The notes under the pieces: generated by a model
The model's database searches: none
Seen by the model: only the letters and a program-made list of their open reading frames with translations
What the model was told of the DNA's origin: nothing
Program-made: the position numbers and the translations under genes
Shown here: piece by piece, positions 1-8,689 of the stretch
Layout of the letters: the number at the start of each line of letters is the position of its first letter
Numbering within the stretch: the stretch's first letter is position 1
Assembly: GCA_017962145.1 (NCBI GenBank)
Contig: JAGCVX010000038.1
Span: 62,001 to 126,000 of the forward strand
Length of the DNA stretch: 64,000 nucleotides
Direction of reading: 5' to 3'
From: Clostridiales bacterium
GTDB lineage: Bacteria; Bacillota; Clostridia; Saccharofermentanales; Saccharofermentanaceae

Positions 1-36
1 GTTGACCTTTTTTTCTTGAAAAGGAAACTTCCGTTT

Positions 37-666
37 ATGAAGATCTCTTGGAATGATTTTGTAGAAGAATGCAGAAACTGCCAGGCATGTCCTTTGGCGG
101 CGACGCGTAAGAATGTCGTGATCTATCGTGGCAACGTGGTTGCACCGGTCATGTTTGTCGGTGAGGGCCCGGGTGCGACAGAGGATGAGCAGGGACTTCC
201 TTTTGTGGGACAGGCAGGACGCCTTTTGCAGCTGCTTTTGGATGCACAGGGTTTTTCCATGAATGATTACCATATCGCCAATGTCGTCAAGTGCCGTCCG
301 CCGGAGAACCGTGTTCCGACGGATGAAGAGGCGAAGGCCTGTAAGACGCTTCTCGGAAAACAGATCCTGATCTGCAAGCCGAAGATCATCGTCCTTTTGG
401 GAAAGACCGCGTATACACTTTTTACCGGCGATAAGTCGGCGAAGATGACAGAGATCCGCGGAAACTTTATCGAGAAGAACGGATACTATATCCTGCCGAC
501 ATTTCATCCGGCATATATCCTCAGAAATAACTCCGAGCGTATCAAGCTGTGGCAGGATGTGGCGATCGTCCGAAAGAAAGCAGAAGAACTGGGCCTGATG
601 GCACCGCTTCCTTCGGTTCCGGATATGCCGACGGAGCGTCCCTCGTCCAAGCAGGACAAGGCCTAA
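37..666 (+). CDS. Family 4 (Fe-S) uracil-DNA glycosylase
   Basis: Removes uracil from DNA to start base excision repair. The protein has the family 4 signature GEGPGATEDEQG followed by PFVGQAGRLL near the N-terminus, a CxxC pair (CRNCQAC) before it, a third Cys in VKCRPPENR, and the C-terminal FHPAYILRN motif. These cysteines are the usual 4Fe-4S ligands of the family. I chose ATG 37, which has an AAAGGA site about 11 bases upstream; an in-frame TTG at 16 is less likely. It ends just upstream of a tRNA promoter. Length of about 209 residues is normal. Function call is firm, the start slightly less so because only 36 upstream bases are visible. Confidence 0.93.
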   Translation: MKISWNDFVEECRNCQACPLAATRKNVVIYRGNVVAPVMFVGEGPGATEDEQGLPFVGQAGRLLQLLLDAQGFSMNDYHIANVVKCRPPENRVPTDEEAKACKTLLGKQILICKPKIIVLLGKTAYTLFTGDKSAKMTEIRGNFIEKNGYYILPTFHPAYILRNNSERIKLWQDVAIVRKKAEELGLMAPLPSVPDMPTERPSSKQDKA

Positions 667-698
667 GGACAATTTGTTCTTCTTTCCTGCAAAAACTA

Positions 699-727
699 TT
701 GCACTTCCGAGTTTCTTTTGGTATACT
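699..727 (+). promoter_or_regulatory. Promoter of the tRNA-Gln gene
   Basis: TTGCAC (699-704) and TATACT (722-727) are separated by 17 bases, a near-consensus housekeeping promoter ending about 22 bases before the mature tRNA. This sets the tRNA apart as its own transcription unit. Confidence 0.8.
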
Positions 728-749
728 TTCAAACGTTGATTAACAACAT

Positions 750-823
750 TGCCGAATTGTGTAAGGGTAGCACTCCGGTTTCTGGCACCGTCTGTCTGGG
801 TTCGAATCCTAGTTCGGCAGCCA
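750..823 (+). tRNA. tRNA-Gln (anticodon CTG)
   Basis: A cloverleaf can be drawn by eye. Acceptor TGCCGAA (750-756) pairs with TTCGGCA, followed by discriminator G and an encoded CCA (821-823). The D arm is GTG/CAC around a loop with GGG; the anticodon arm CCGG(T) / ACCG holds loop TTCTGGC with anticodon CTG at 782-784; the T arm is CTGGG-TTCGAAT-CCTAG. The first U-A pair and discriminator G are typical of tRNA-Gln. One C-T mismatch closes the anticodon stem (775/791). It has its own promoter upstream and terminator downstream. Confidence 0.93.
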
Positions 824-824
824 C

Positions 825-863
825 AAGGCTGTTTCTTCATTACGAAGAGACAGCCTTTTTCTT
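825..863 (+). terminator. Rho-independent terminator after tRNA-Gln
   Basis: AAGGCTGT (825-832) pairs with ACAGCCTT (850-857), with further TTCTTC/GAAGAG pairing inside, followed by a T-rich run. Confidence 0.85.
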
Positions 864-987
864 TTGTCTGGGGCATGCCTTTAAAAAATCAAATGAAAGC
901 AAATGAAAAAGAAGCGTTGACAAACGATAAGATGGCGTTTATCATATGATTCGTTCACCAAAAATATGAGATGGGTCGGATGATGAT

Positions 988-1767
988 ATGATCAATATCG
1001 ATAGAAGAAAAAGAATTCTGGAAATCCTTGAAAAAGAAAGCCGTATCTCCACGACAGATCTGGAATCTCGTCTGGGCGTGACCGGCGCGACCGTAAGAAG
1101 CGATCTGCGTGATCTGGAAAGAGAAGGCGCGATCGTTCGTTTTCACGGTGGTGCCTCTTTGTCTGATTCGGTAAGACAGTCTTCTACACCGGAAAACTAT
1201 ATGAGAAGAAGCGTTATGTGTGTTGCGGAGAAGACCGCGATCGGACGCGAAGCCGGTAAGTTTGTCCATGAAGGAGAGACGATCTTTATCGATGCCAGCT
1301 CCACGACTTTTCATATGATCCCTTATATCAGCAAACTGGAAAACCTTACCATCGTTACCAACGGTATCCATACCGCGATGGAGATCCAGAGATACAGCAA
1401 TTTCAGAACCGTTCTTGTCGGCGGTGTGCTCCGTCCGCATTCCGGTGCGATCGAAGGTCTGCTCTGTGAAGAGATGCTCCGTCGCATCAGCGGAGACAGT
1501 TATTTTGTTTCCGGAAACGGTTTTTCGATCACATCCGGTCTGACCGGCCATAACTTCTATGAACTGGAACTGAAAAAGAGATTTGCCGAAAAGTGCAAGC
1601 GCCGCATCGCGCTGGTGGATTCCTCGAAGATGAATGCGGACTCGACATCGTCTTTTATCCCGGCAGATCAGATCGACGTACTGATCACGGATTCCGGAAT
1701 CTCAGCCGCACAGGCGCAGGAGATCCGCGACTTCGGTATCGAACTTGTGATCGCAAACGTTCAGTAA
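988..1767 (+). CDS. DeoR-family transcriptional regulator
   Basis: N-terminal winged HTH of the DeoR type (residues about 1-58: RRKRILEILEKE, then VTGATVRSDLRDLEREG and the family signature VRFHGGASL). The C-terminal DeoR sensor domain follows (GREAGKFVHEGETIFIDASSTT, TNGIHTAMEI, LVGGVLRPHSGAIEG), which in relatives binds a sugar phosphate or similar effector. Length 259 is standard. It stands alone between the tRNA terminator and a convergent AraC gene, so the regulated pathway cannot be read from the neighbours. The ATG is preceded by GGTCGGATGATGAT, a weak ribosome site. Confidence 0.92.
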   Translation: MINIDRRKRILEILEKESRISTTDLESRLGVTGATVRSDLRDLEREGAIVRFHGGASLSDSVRQSSTPENYMRRSVMCVAEKTAIGREAGKFVHEGETIFIDASSTTFHMIPYISKLENLTIVTNGIHTAMEIQRYSNFRTVLVGGVLRPHSGAIEGLLCEEMLRRISGDSYFVSGNGFSITSGLTGHNFYELELKKRFAEKCKRRIALVDSSKMNADSTSSFIPADQIDVLITDSGISAAQAQEIRDFGIELVIANVQ

Positions 1768-1793
1768 GAGATAAGCAAAAAGAAATGCGAGAA

Positions 1794-1836
1794 GGTCATG
1801 TTCTCTCTGAGTCAGAGGACATGATCTTTTGTTTTA
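1794..1836. terminator. Terminator shared by the convergent deoR- and araC-type genes
   Basis: GGTCATGTTCTCT (from 1794) pairs with AGAGGACATGATC (to 1826) with two wobbles, loop CTGAGTC-like, followed by TTTTGTTTT on the + strand. The hairpin overlaps the last codons of the minus-strand araC-type gene. Confidence 0.75.
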
Positions 1837-2743
1837 ACTGCTTCGGCGTGGTGTGACGGTGCTTTTTAAACTGCGTGATGAAATAACTGGAAGTACTAAA
1901 GCCACAGTCGAGCGCGATCTGGCTGATACTTCTTGTGGATGTCATCAGGAGTTTTTCCGCTTCGGAAAGACGCACATAGAGCAGATAGTCCGAGAAGGTC
2001 TGTCCCAAAGAATGACGGAAGAAACGGGAAAAATAACTGTAGCTCATGTTGCACATCTTGGCCATGTCTTCGGCATGGATCGGATGCATGTAATTCTCGT
2101 GGATATAATCGAGGACTTTTTTCAGACGGTCCATATCTTCTGTACGGATCGAAGCGGTTGCTGACAGAGAGATGCCTTTTTCTTCCATGCGGCGCAGATA
2201 CCAGAGGAATACGCGGTAGATATCCGCACGGACAGCCAGTTCATATCCCGGATCCTGCTTAGAGAATTCGTTATGGTAATCCAGGATATATTCAGGGATC
2301 CTTGTCTCGGAAAGCTCCTCGCGGCTGGCAAAAATAGAATAAGAGGTCTCGTTATCCGGGGCGCGGAAATTGGACATCAGAAACGGCAGGATGTATTTTG
2401 CTCCGGTGGAGTAAGTGGATGAAGAAAAGAAGATAGCCGGATCAAACTGCAGGCAGTAGTATTCGCATGGCTCGAAATGATGGAACGCATGGACTTCATT
2501 TACGTTGATCAGAAGCATATCGCCTTCGTGTACTTCAAAATCACGGTTGCTCAAAGAGGCCGAAAAAGTGCCGCGAACACCGTAGATGATCTCGATAAAA
2601 TCGTGATAATGAGGCGGTATTTCGCGGCAGTTGTTTCCATCTTCCAGAAAATGCAGACAGCTGGCAATCGCATCTTGCAGATGTGCCCGATGAAGATCTT
2701 CGTACGCAGCATGCTCTGCGTTGTTTCTGCTCTCAAAACGCAT
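1796..2743 (-). CDS. AraC-family regulator with cupin sensor domain
   Basis: The N-terminal half is a cupin-like sensor (PPHYHDFIEIIYGVRGTF, EGDMLLINVNEVHAFH). The C-terminal about 100 residues carry two HTH motifs of the AraC/XylS type (HAEDMAKMCNMSYSYFSRFFR; ISQIALDCGFSTSSYFITQFKKH, ending TTPKQLKQK). In relatives the cupin senses a carbohydrate or other small ligand. The gene is read away from the esterase-like gene, with the small XRE gene just upstream on the same strand (116-bp gap). Target unknown; it may act on itself or the divergent operon. Confidence 0.92.
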   Translation of the reverse strand: MRFESRNNAEHAAYEDLHRAHLQDAIASCLHFLEDGNNCREIPPHYHDFIEIIYGVRGTFSASLSNRDFEVHEGDMLLINVNEVHAFHHFEPCEYYCLQFDPAIFFSSSTYSTGAKYILPFLMSNFRAPDNETSYSIFASREELSETRIPEYILDYHNEFSKQDPGYELAVRADIYRVFLWYLRRMEEKGISLSATASIRTEDMDRLKKVLDYIHENYMHPIHAEDMAKMCNMSYSYFSRFFRHSLGQTFSDYLLYVRLSEAEKLLMTSTRSISQIALDCGFSTSSYFITQFKKHRHTTPKQLKQKIMSSDSERT

Positions 2744-2793
2744 TTCTGTATTCCTGCCCCCGCAATATTTAAATATTTAAATCATTTAGAATA

Positions 2794-2814
2794 CTACATA
2801 AGAATACCATGTAG
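2794..2814. promoter_or_regulatory. Inverted repeat upstream of the minus-strand AraC gene
   Basis: CTACAT (2794-2799) and ATGTAG (2809-2814) form a perfect inverted repeat with a 9-base gap, about 50-70 bases upstream of the araC-type start and next to an AT-rich TTTAAATATTTAAAT stretch. Possible operator; the pairing is seen, the role is inferred. Confidence 0.35.
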
Positions 2815-2859
2815 GCGAAATGAATAAAAGAGAGAAAGACAAAATAATTAAATTTCTAT

Positions 2860-3126
2860 TCATGTGATGGAATTTTGGCTCGCACCTGGAAAGGTATAGA
2901 TATATTGCTGTTCGAGATCAACCAACTCCCAGAACTTAGCTGGAGATATCCCCAATGTCGACAGAATGGCCATAAGCTTCTTTACAGACGGATTGCCTTC
3001 TCCACGTTCGATCTTGCAATAATACGAAAGGTTCACGTCTGCTTTGGCTGCGACTTCAATCTGTGACAACTCCTTTGAAAGACGGAGTGACTTGATTACT
3101 CTTCCCATGTACTTGGCGTATCCCAC
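2860..3126 (-). CDS. XRE-family helix-turn-helix regulator (small)
   Basis: An 88-residue Cro/CI-type HTH protein: GRVIKSLRLSKELSQIEVAAKADVNLSYYCKIERGEGNPSVKKL is a complete HTH_3 domain filling most of the protein, and the tail (FWELVDLEQQYIYTF) is not a recognisable effector domain. I chose the GTG at 3126 because an AGGAGGTGA ribosome site lies 7-8 bases upstream (3134-3139 on the + strand); the longer reading from 3255 has no such site and adds a non-conserved leader. It sits between the AraC gene and the divergent promoter region and is a natural candidate to bind the inverted repeat at 3287-3317. Confidence 0.85.
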   Translation of the reverse strand: MGYAKYMGRVIKSLRLSKELSQIEVAAKADVNLSYYCKIERGEGNPSVKKLMAILSTLGISPAKFWELVDLEQQYIYTFPGASQNSIT

Positions 3127-3286
3127 CTTTTCACCTCCTTTCTCAAAAACTAAATCGAATATATCGCATACTGATATATTAAAATGTGCAGTAGCAAAAT
3201 AAAGAGAAATCTGAAAAATAATCGTAATTTTCCATTTGATAACCGAACAAAGCATAGAAAATATACATTTGATTCATATATTATGC

Positions 3287-3318
3287 TTATACGAAAAAAC
3301 CCAAAATTGTCGTATAAT
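3287..3318. promoter_or_regulatory. Divergent promoter region with inverted TTATACGA/TCGTATAA sites
   Basis: TTATACGA (3287-3294) and TCGTATAA (3310-3317) are perfect inverted copies, centres 23 bp apart. The right copy overlaps a consensus -10 TATAAT (3313-3318) facing the esterase-like gene; the left copy, read on the minus strand, gives TATAAG facing the XRE gene. No good -35 is visible for either direction, so activation is plausible. Confidence 0.55.
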
Positions 3319-3356
3319 AAAACAGAATGAGTTAGTGTGGAAAGGTGTCGAATACT

Positions 3357-5777
3357 ATGACGCAAACGAATGATATACGTCTTCCATCCTGGATCTCTCC
3401 GGGAATGGTATTTCAGCAGGGGGTACCTGTCCATCTTCGAGGTGTAGTCGGATCCCCGAAAACTCCCGTTACACTGGAGGTTATGAAAGATCCTACCGAT
3501 GGCCGTAAAGTATCGAAACTCGATACGGATTACGGTGTCATCCTGAGCCTGGAAACGGTCTCGGATGAGGATGGCAGCTTCCATTTCGAACTGCCGGCTT
3601 ACCGGCCTTCTACCGACGCGTACACACTTGTTTTCCACTCACTTACCCAGACACTGACGATCGAGGACTGCCGATGCGGTGACGTATGGGTCATGTTCGG
3701 CGGTAATCCTCTTGCTGCGGCGATCTCCGAGACAGCGGCGCCCCGTACGCCTCTGAAGAAAGATGTCATGCCGCTTCTGCGTTTTTATTCGCCTAAGAAG
3801 AATGCACTGGACCATGTAGAGAAGTTTTCGTATGAACCGATCCTGACCGAGTCAGAAAGTACATGGATCCGTATCCGTGATACAAAGGCACTGTCCGCGG
3901 TTTCTTCCGTTGCATTTTCCTATGCATATCACCTCGGTGAACAGCTCCACTATCCGGTCGGTATTCTCGATCTGGCAGAGGATTATGCGCCGATCTACAG
4001 ATGGCTGTCTCACGAAGGTATCGATGCCAACACAACGATCCGCGAATATCTCGAAGAGAGAAATCTCTACTTCGACGACGAGGGCTGGCGTGCCAATGTC
4101 GCCCGTCTGACCGAGAAGAAGAGTGCGATCCTCGACGGAAGCATTATCAAGGATGAAGATGATGAATCCGGTGAGAACCCGACGTCGGAAGAGTCTTTCG
4201 TATTCGGAGACGAAGAGAAGTGTGATGTGCCGATCGATCCGGAAGGCGCGCTTGCTTTCGAGGACAATAAGGGCGGCATCCAGAAGTCCGAAGATGAGGA
4301 CGAAGAAAAAGAGAAAGAAAACGACGAAGAAAAGAGCGAAGTGAAGGACGAGGAAAAGACCGAAGCCTCTGAAAAAGAAGAGACGGAGGAGAAGAAAGAG
4401 GAGGATGATTCCGTTCCGCTTTCTTTCCCGACCGAGGAACTGGCGCATTTCGAGAAGAAGAATAACCACAACCTGATCAATTCACTCCTGCCATCTGCGG
4501 AAGAAGTCATGACGGAAACACTGGTCTCCGAGGCTTCGCATAAGCCGCTGGTCGGTCCGCAGGATATGATGTCCGTATTTTATAACCACAAGCTTGCGCC
4601 ACTTTGCGATACCAGTATCCGTGGTCTGGTCTTCGCGCCGGATGCGTCCGATGCCCAGATCGGAAAAGTCTATACACCGATGGTCCGTCAGCTCCTGATG
4701 GATCTGGCCGGTATCTTCGGACCCCGTGCCATCGAAGACAAGCATCAGGTACCGTCTTTCATCATGCTGCAGCTGCATCCGGGTGCATTGGATCCGGAAA
4801 AGCCGTACCAGCATGTGGAGTTCAACGAGCGCCTCAGTGCGATCAGAAGAAAATTCCCGATGCCGATCGGTATCTTGAGCCAGCATGATATGCTCCTTCC
4901 GAACAAAGCGGTTTCTTTCGCACTCGGAAGAAGACTTTCCTGCCTTGCACTCGGCTTGCACTTTACACCGAAGATGCCTTCGTCTTCACCGGAATGCGTC
5001 GGTGTCGAAGTCATCGGAAACAAGGTCATGCTTTCGTTCGATAACACGGCCGACGGTCTTCGCCTTTCTGAAAATGAAGCGATCCTTCAGGGATTCGCGG
5101 TCTGTGACGAAAGCCGTGTATATGTGCCGGCTTCGGCCCGTATCCTGCACGGTGTACGTGTTATGGTCTGGAACGACGATATTGAGAATCCTGTCGGTGT
5201 CACTTACGGTTATAACCCGATCCCGCATCAGGCGACATTCCGTAACCGTATCGATATCCCGGTACTTCCTTTCCGCTTTGACCAGATCCCTTCGGAGTAC
5301 TGCCCGGATCTGACATTTGCTTCCTGTGAGAATCTTTCCTTCATCGGTAAGAAGACCTGGGACAGCGATTTTGAGAAGCTGCCAACCTATCAGGTTACAA
5401 AAGGTAAGGCCAATATCTTCCGTGAAGTCATGAACAAGACACAGGGCGCGGCTTCACTGCGTATCGAATATGAGCCGGAGAACAGCCTTCTGTCCTTTGG
5501 ACCGGTGCTCTCATACGCATCGGTTATGGCACCGCTTCGTTTCTCGAAAGCCAGAAGGATCTGTCTGGATGTATTTAATCCGGATCAGGTGGAAAAGACC
5601 ATGCAGATCTCCGGTTTCCGTGGAGAAGCGACCATCGAGATCGGCCTTCGCTGGCAGACGATCAGCCTGAACTGGTCGTCCTTCGATGAGATGGAGATCA
5701 GCAATCTCCTCTTTACGATCTTTGACCGTCAGCGTTCCGGCGCGATCTATATCGACAATATCCGGTTCTTACCGTAA
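3357..5777 (+). CDS. Degenerate sialate O-acetylesterase-like (SGNH) protein with acidic insert and C-terminal carbohydrate-binding-like domain
   Basis: About 806 residues, no signal peptide. The N-terminal LPSWISPGMVFQQGVPVHLRG matches the opening of sialate O-acetylesterases (usual form: NMVLQQ.KPV.V.G). The later segment YGYNPIPHQATFRNRIDIPVLPFRFDQ matches the family's YAW..NP..NLYN..GLPA.PFRTD ending. The catalytic block is degenerate: the expected GDVW.CSGQSNM reads GDVWVMFGGNPL, and the expected IHP.NK reads LLPNK, so both the nucleophilic Ser and the His look lost. An extremely Glu/Lys/Asp-rich insert (about 4141-4430) splits the fold. The last about 160 residues look like a beta-sandwich carbohydrate-binding domain. 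ATG 3357 is chosen over GTG 3345 because GGAAAGG lies 11 bases upstream. The next gene is an AraC regulator, 23 bases away. The family call is by eye; loss of catalysis is inference. Confidence 0.7.
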   Translation: MTQTNDIRLPSWISPGMVFQQGVPVHLRGVVGSPKTPVTLEVMKDPTDGRKVSKLDTDYGVILSLETVSDEDGSFHFELPAYRPSTDAYTLVFHSLTQTLTIEDCRCGDVWVMFGGNPLAAAISETAAPRTPLKKDVMPLLRFYSPKKNALDHVEKFSYEPILTESESTWIRIRDTKALSAVSSVAFSYAYHLGEQLHYPVGILDLAEDYAPIYRWLSHEGIDANTTIREYLEERNLYFDDEGWRANVARLTEKKSAILDGSIIKDEDDESGENPTSEESFVFGDEEKCDVPIDPEGALAFEDNKGGIQKSEDEDEEKEKENDEEKSEVKDEEKTEASEKEETEEKKEEDDSVPLSFPTEELAHFEKKNNHNLINSLLPSAEEVMTETLVSEASHKPLVGPQDMMSVFYNHKLAPLCDTSIRGLVFAPDASDAQIGKVYTPMVRQLLMDLAGIFGPRAIEDKHQVPSFIMLQLHPGALDPEKPYQHVEFNERLSAIRRKFPMPIGILSQHDMLLPNKAVSFALGRRLSCLALGLHFTPKMPSSSPECVGVEVIGNKVMLSFDNTADGLRLSENEAILQGFAVCDESRVYVPASARILHGVRVMVWNDDIENPVGVTYGYNPIPHQATFRNRIDIPVLPFRFDQIPSEYCPDLTFASCENLSFIGKKTWDSDFEKLPTYQVTKGKANIFREVMNKTQGAASLRIEYEPENSLLSFGPVLSYASVMAPLRFSKARRICLDVFNPDQVEKTMQISGFRGEATIEIGLRWQTISLNWSSFDEMEISNLLFTIFDRQRSGAIYIDNIRFLP

Positions 5778-5800
5778 GCATTGGAGAAGGAGGGAAGTAC

Positions 5801-6796
5801 ATGGTAGAAGATTTATTACCGGCTTTTGAAAAAAGTCTGCTGGAGTCTTCAGGGTCGATCCCTGTAGTCTTTGAAGGCGTGGAACATTGTTACGAGACAT
5901 CTACGCCGTTCCCGACAGCCAGCCGCCACACTTCCCACGAACTTCTTTATCTTCGCAGAGGAAAGTGTGAGTTCACCATCAACGGAAAGAAGGTCCTGGT
6001 CACGAAGGGATCCACATTGATCATCCGTCCGCAGGTCACCCACTCGGTAAAAGTACTTGAGGGACCGGCGGATATGGTCGTACTGTACTTCGGTTTTTCT
6101 CTGGATATCGCCAAAGCCCAGCAGGCACTGCTTTCCAAACCTGAGGAAAAGCAGCCGATGGCAAACGGCCGTCTTCGCGGCGGACCGACAGTGCCTTTCC
6201 TGCAGGAAAATGTATCTTCGCTGCCGCTGGAAGACTTCCTGGATTTTGCCCAGGGTGATGCTTCTGTGGATGATACTTCGTCGTATCTGATCATTTCCGG
6301 AAAGAGCCGCCAGGCGATCGGAAATCTTGCGGAGCGCATCATGAACGAGAGCCGTCAGGATGCCTATGCCAAGGATATGATGATGCAGTTTCTGACGATG
6401 GAACTTCTGATCACCCTTTCCCGTGCACTTCGGGAAGAGTGGGAGGAGAGCCTGCGTGTAAAGAACGGCAAAGCCAGAGAGCTCGTGCTGATCGCGCGTG
6501 ATTTCCTCGATGAAAACTATGAAAGAGGCGTAACGGTTGCGGAGACGGCTGCGTATGTATTCCTAAGCCAGGGTTATTTCACCAGAGCATTTCGAGATGA
6601 ATTCGGCATCAGCCCGATGAATTACCTGATGCAGATCCGTATCGAAGCGGCATGCCGCCTTCTGACACAAAAAGAGATCAAGGTCAGCGGAATCGCGACA
6701 CAGGTCGGATTCTCCAGTCCGCAGCGTTTCAACGTGGCATTTAGAAAGCAAAAAGGTATGACTCCGATGGAGTACCGACATAAGTATGCAAAATGA
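5801..6796 (+). CDS. AraC-family regulator with cupin domain
   Basis: Cupin-like N-terminal domain (HTSHELLYLRRGKCEFTINGKKVLVTKGSTLIIRP, about residues 43-85), a middle segment, then a C-terminal AraC DNA-binding domain (VTVAETAAYVFLSQGYFTRAFRDEFGISPMNYL; VSGIATQVGFSSPQRFNVAFRKQKGMTPMEYR). The ribosome site AAGGAGGG lies six bases before ATG 5801. It follows the esterase-like gene by 23 bases and precedes folE by 12, so it is probably co-transcribed with the former and perhaps with the folate genes. Ligand unknown. Confidence 0.92.
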   Translation: MVEDLLPAFEKSLLESSGSIPVVFEGVEHCYETSTPFPTASRHTSHELLYLRRGKCEFTINGKKVLVTKGSTLIIRPQVTHSVKVLEGPADMVVLYFGFSLDIAKAQQALLSKPEEKQPMANGRLRGGPTVPFLQENVSSLPLEDFLDFAQGDASVDDTSSYLIISGKSRQAIGNLAERIMNESRQDAYAKDMMMQFLTMELLITLSRALREEWEESLRVKNGKARELVLIARDFLDENYERGVTVAETAAYVFLSQGYFTRAFRDEFGISPMNYLMQIRIEAACRLLTQKEIKVSGIATQVGFSSPQRFNVAFRKQKGMTPMEYRHKYAK

Positions 6797-6808
6797 GGAG
6801 ATGAAGCT

Positions 6809-7429
6809 ATGAGTATATATGATGAGGATTTCCGTGTACCGGAAGAAAGCCGTAAGGGGATGGACCTGGAGCGAATCGAAAGAGCGGTTCGTGAGATCCT
6901 GATCGCGGTGGGAGAAGATCCGGACAGGGAAGGGCTTGTCGAAACACCGAACCGTGTGGCCAGAATGTACGGAGAAGTCTTTTCCGGACTTCACAGAGAT
7001 ATCAACAAGGACATCAAGACATTTACATCGGATAACGATGAGATGATCCTGATCGGTGATATCCCGTTCTACTCCATGTGTGAGCATCATCTTCTTCCGT
7101 TTCACGGAAAAGCACATGTGGTATATGTTCCCAGAAACGGGAAGATCCTGGGTCTTTCCAAAGTGGCCCGTATCGTGGATACACTTTCCCGCAAGCCACA
7201 GTTGCAGGAGCGTCTGACTTCCGAGATCGCCGATACGATCCAGCAGGCGGTCGATGCGATGTCCGTTTGCGTTGTACTGGAAGCCGAGCATCTGTGTATG
7301 ACGATGCGCGGTGTCAGAAAGCCGGGTTCCAAGACGGTTACATCGGCGATGCGCGGCGGATGCCGATCCGATGCGAGAACCAGAGCCGAGGCACTCGCTC
7401 TGATCAACCGACCGAGAAACATAATCTGA
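6809..7429 (+). CDS. folE: GTP cyclohydrolase I
   Basis: Converts GTP to 7,8-dihydroneopterin triphosphate, the first step of tetrahydrofolate synthesis. Residues [11 protein letters not shown] (C91, H93, H94) and [12 protein letters not shown] (H161, C163) supply the zinc ligands and active-site histidines of type I enzymes, and [23 protein letters not shown] and KTVTSAMRG are family motifs. Length 206 is typical. Ribosome site GAGGAG is eight bases upstream. First of four contiguous folate genes. Confidence 0.97.
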   Translation: MSIYDEDFRVPEESRKGMDLERIERAVREILIAVGEDPDREGLVETPNRVARMYGEVFSGLHRDINKDIKTFTSDNDEMILIGDIPFYSMCEHHLLPFHGKAHVVYVPRNGKILGLSKVARIVDTLSRKPQLQERLTSEIADTIQQAVDAMSVCVVLEAEHLCMTMRGVRKPGSKTVTSAMRGGCRSDARTRAEALALINRPRNII

Positions 7430-7446
7430 TATAGCAGGTGAAAGAC

Positions 7447-8316
7447 ATGAGTGAATTTGAAACAGTTCCGACTAATTCTTTTACATGGACTTTTCGCGAC
7501 AGGTCGCTTTCCTATGAAGACAAAACCCTGGTGATGGGCATCTTAAATGTCACGCCGGATTCCTTCTCGGACGGCGGCTTCTTCTATACTCCGGAGCAGG
7601 CACTCGTGCAGGCGATGGAACTCGAAAAAGAGGGTGCGGACATCCTTGATATCGGAGCGGAGTCGACCCGCCCGGGAAGTACGCCGATCACGGCAGACGA
7701 AGAACTGACCCGATTGATCCCGGCGCTGAAGATCATCGCGGAAAAGGTGAAGCTCCCGATCTCCATCGATACATACAAGAGCAAGACGGCGGCCGAAGCT
7801 CTCAAGTTCGGCGCGTCCATCATCAACGATGTGTGGGGACTGCAGTATGATCCGAACATGGCGAAGGTTGCAAAAGAATATAACGCCGGTGTCGTGATCA
7901 TGGCAAACTATACGGACAAAGCGATCTTCGAGCGAAAGAGCAGCATCATCAACGACTGCCTCTCGTTCTTTGAAAAGAGCCGTCGGATCGCAAAAGAAGC
8001 AGGCATTCCTGATTCGAATATCCTTTACGATCCGGGTATCGGATTCGGAACCGATACGAAGGAATCCCTGGCCTTGATCCGTGCGATTCCGTTTTTCCAG
8101 GCGAAGGGTTATCCGATCCTGATCGGTGCATCCAGAAAGCGCTTTATCGGAGAAACGCTAGGTGGAGTACCGGCGGAAAGAAGAGATGCGGCAACCGCTT
8201 CGGTCTCTCTTTTCTGCGCAAAGAACAAAGCGGCCGCCGTTCGTGTCCATAATGTCTGGGAGACCGCATCGGCACTTACGATGTATACGGCATTGAAAGG
8301 AGAAAACCGTGGATAA
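7447..8316 (+). CDS. folP: Dihydropteroate synthase
   Basis: Joins 6-hydroxymethyl-dihydropterin pyrophosphate with p-aminobenzoate. TIM-barrel enzyme with the family signatures MGILNVTPDSFSDGG (pterin and pyrophosphate loop), DIGAESTRPGS, and the C-terminal GASRKRFIGE. About 289 residues. ATG 7447 is chosen because AGGTGA lies six bases upstream; a GTG at 7438 would place the ribosome site inside the gene. It overlaps folB by eight bases, which indicates translational coupling. Confidence 0.97.
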   Translation: MSEFETVPTNSFTWTFRDRSLSYEDKTLVMGILNVTPDSFSDGGFFYTPEQALVQAMELEKEGADILDIGAESTRPGSTPITADEELTRLIPALKIIAEKVKLPISIDTYKSKTAAEALKFGASIINDVWGLQYDPNMAKVAKEYNAGVVIMANYTDKAIFERKSSIINDCLSFFEKSRRIAKEAGIPDSNILYDPGIGFGTDTKESLALIRAIPFFQAKGYPILIGASRKRFIGETLGGVPAERRDAATASVSLFCAKNKAAAVRVHNVWETASALTMYTALKGENRG

Positions 8317-8689
8317 GATCATCCTGCAGAATATGCAATTTGTCAGCCACAGCGGCGTTTTGGAAAGCGAGAAGGAACAGGGACAGAATTTCGTCATCTC
8401 ACTGACGCTTTCGATTCCGCGCATCAAGGGCTGCAAGACGGATGATGTCAGAGATACGGTTGACTACAGCCGCGTTTTTTCTATGGTCAAAGACTATGTC
8501 GAAAACCTCTCTTGTGACCTGATCGAGTATATGGCGCATGGCATCATCGTCATGCTGATGCGCTCTTTTTCTTCGATCGAGATCATCAAGTGTGAGATCA
8601 AAAAGCCGACCGCGCCGATCGATGGTGTTTTTGAGTCGATGAATGTCGTGATCACGAGAACGAGAAAACAGCTGGAGGAAGAGTTATGA
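8309..8689 (+). CDS. folB: Dihydroneopterin aldolase
   Basis: Cleaves dihydroneopterin to 6-hydroxymethyl-dihydropterin and glycolaldehyde. The fold is recognised from MQFVSHSGVLESEKEQGQNF, DTVDYSRVF, and LIEYMAHGI, then KCEIKKPTAPIDGVFESMNV, which matches the usual KP.API...... ending. 126 residues. GTG start with AAAGGAG seven bases before; overlaps folP upstream and folK downstream (ATGA). Confidence 0.95.
   Translation: MDKIILQNMQFVSHSGVLESEKEQGQNFVISLTLSIPRIKGCKTDDVRDTVDYSRVFSMVKDYVENLSCDLIEYMAHGIIVMLMRSFSSIEIIKCEIKKPTAPIDGVFESMNVVITRTRKQLEEEL

Noticed and set aside
3127..3255. Longer reading of the XRE gene starting at 3255
   Set aside because: The additional residues are hydrophobic and not HTH-like, while a perfect AGGAGG site precedes the GTG at 3126.
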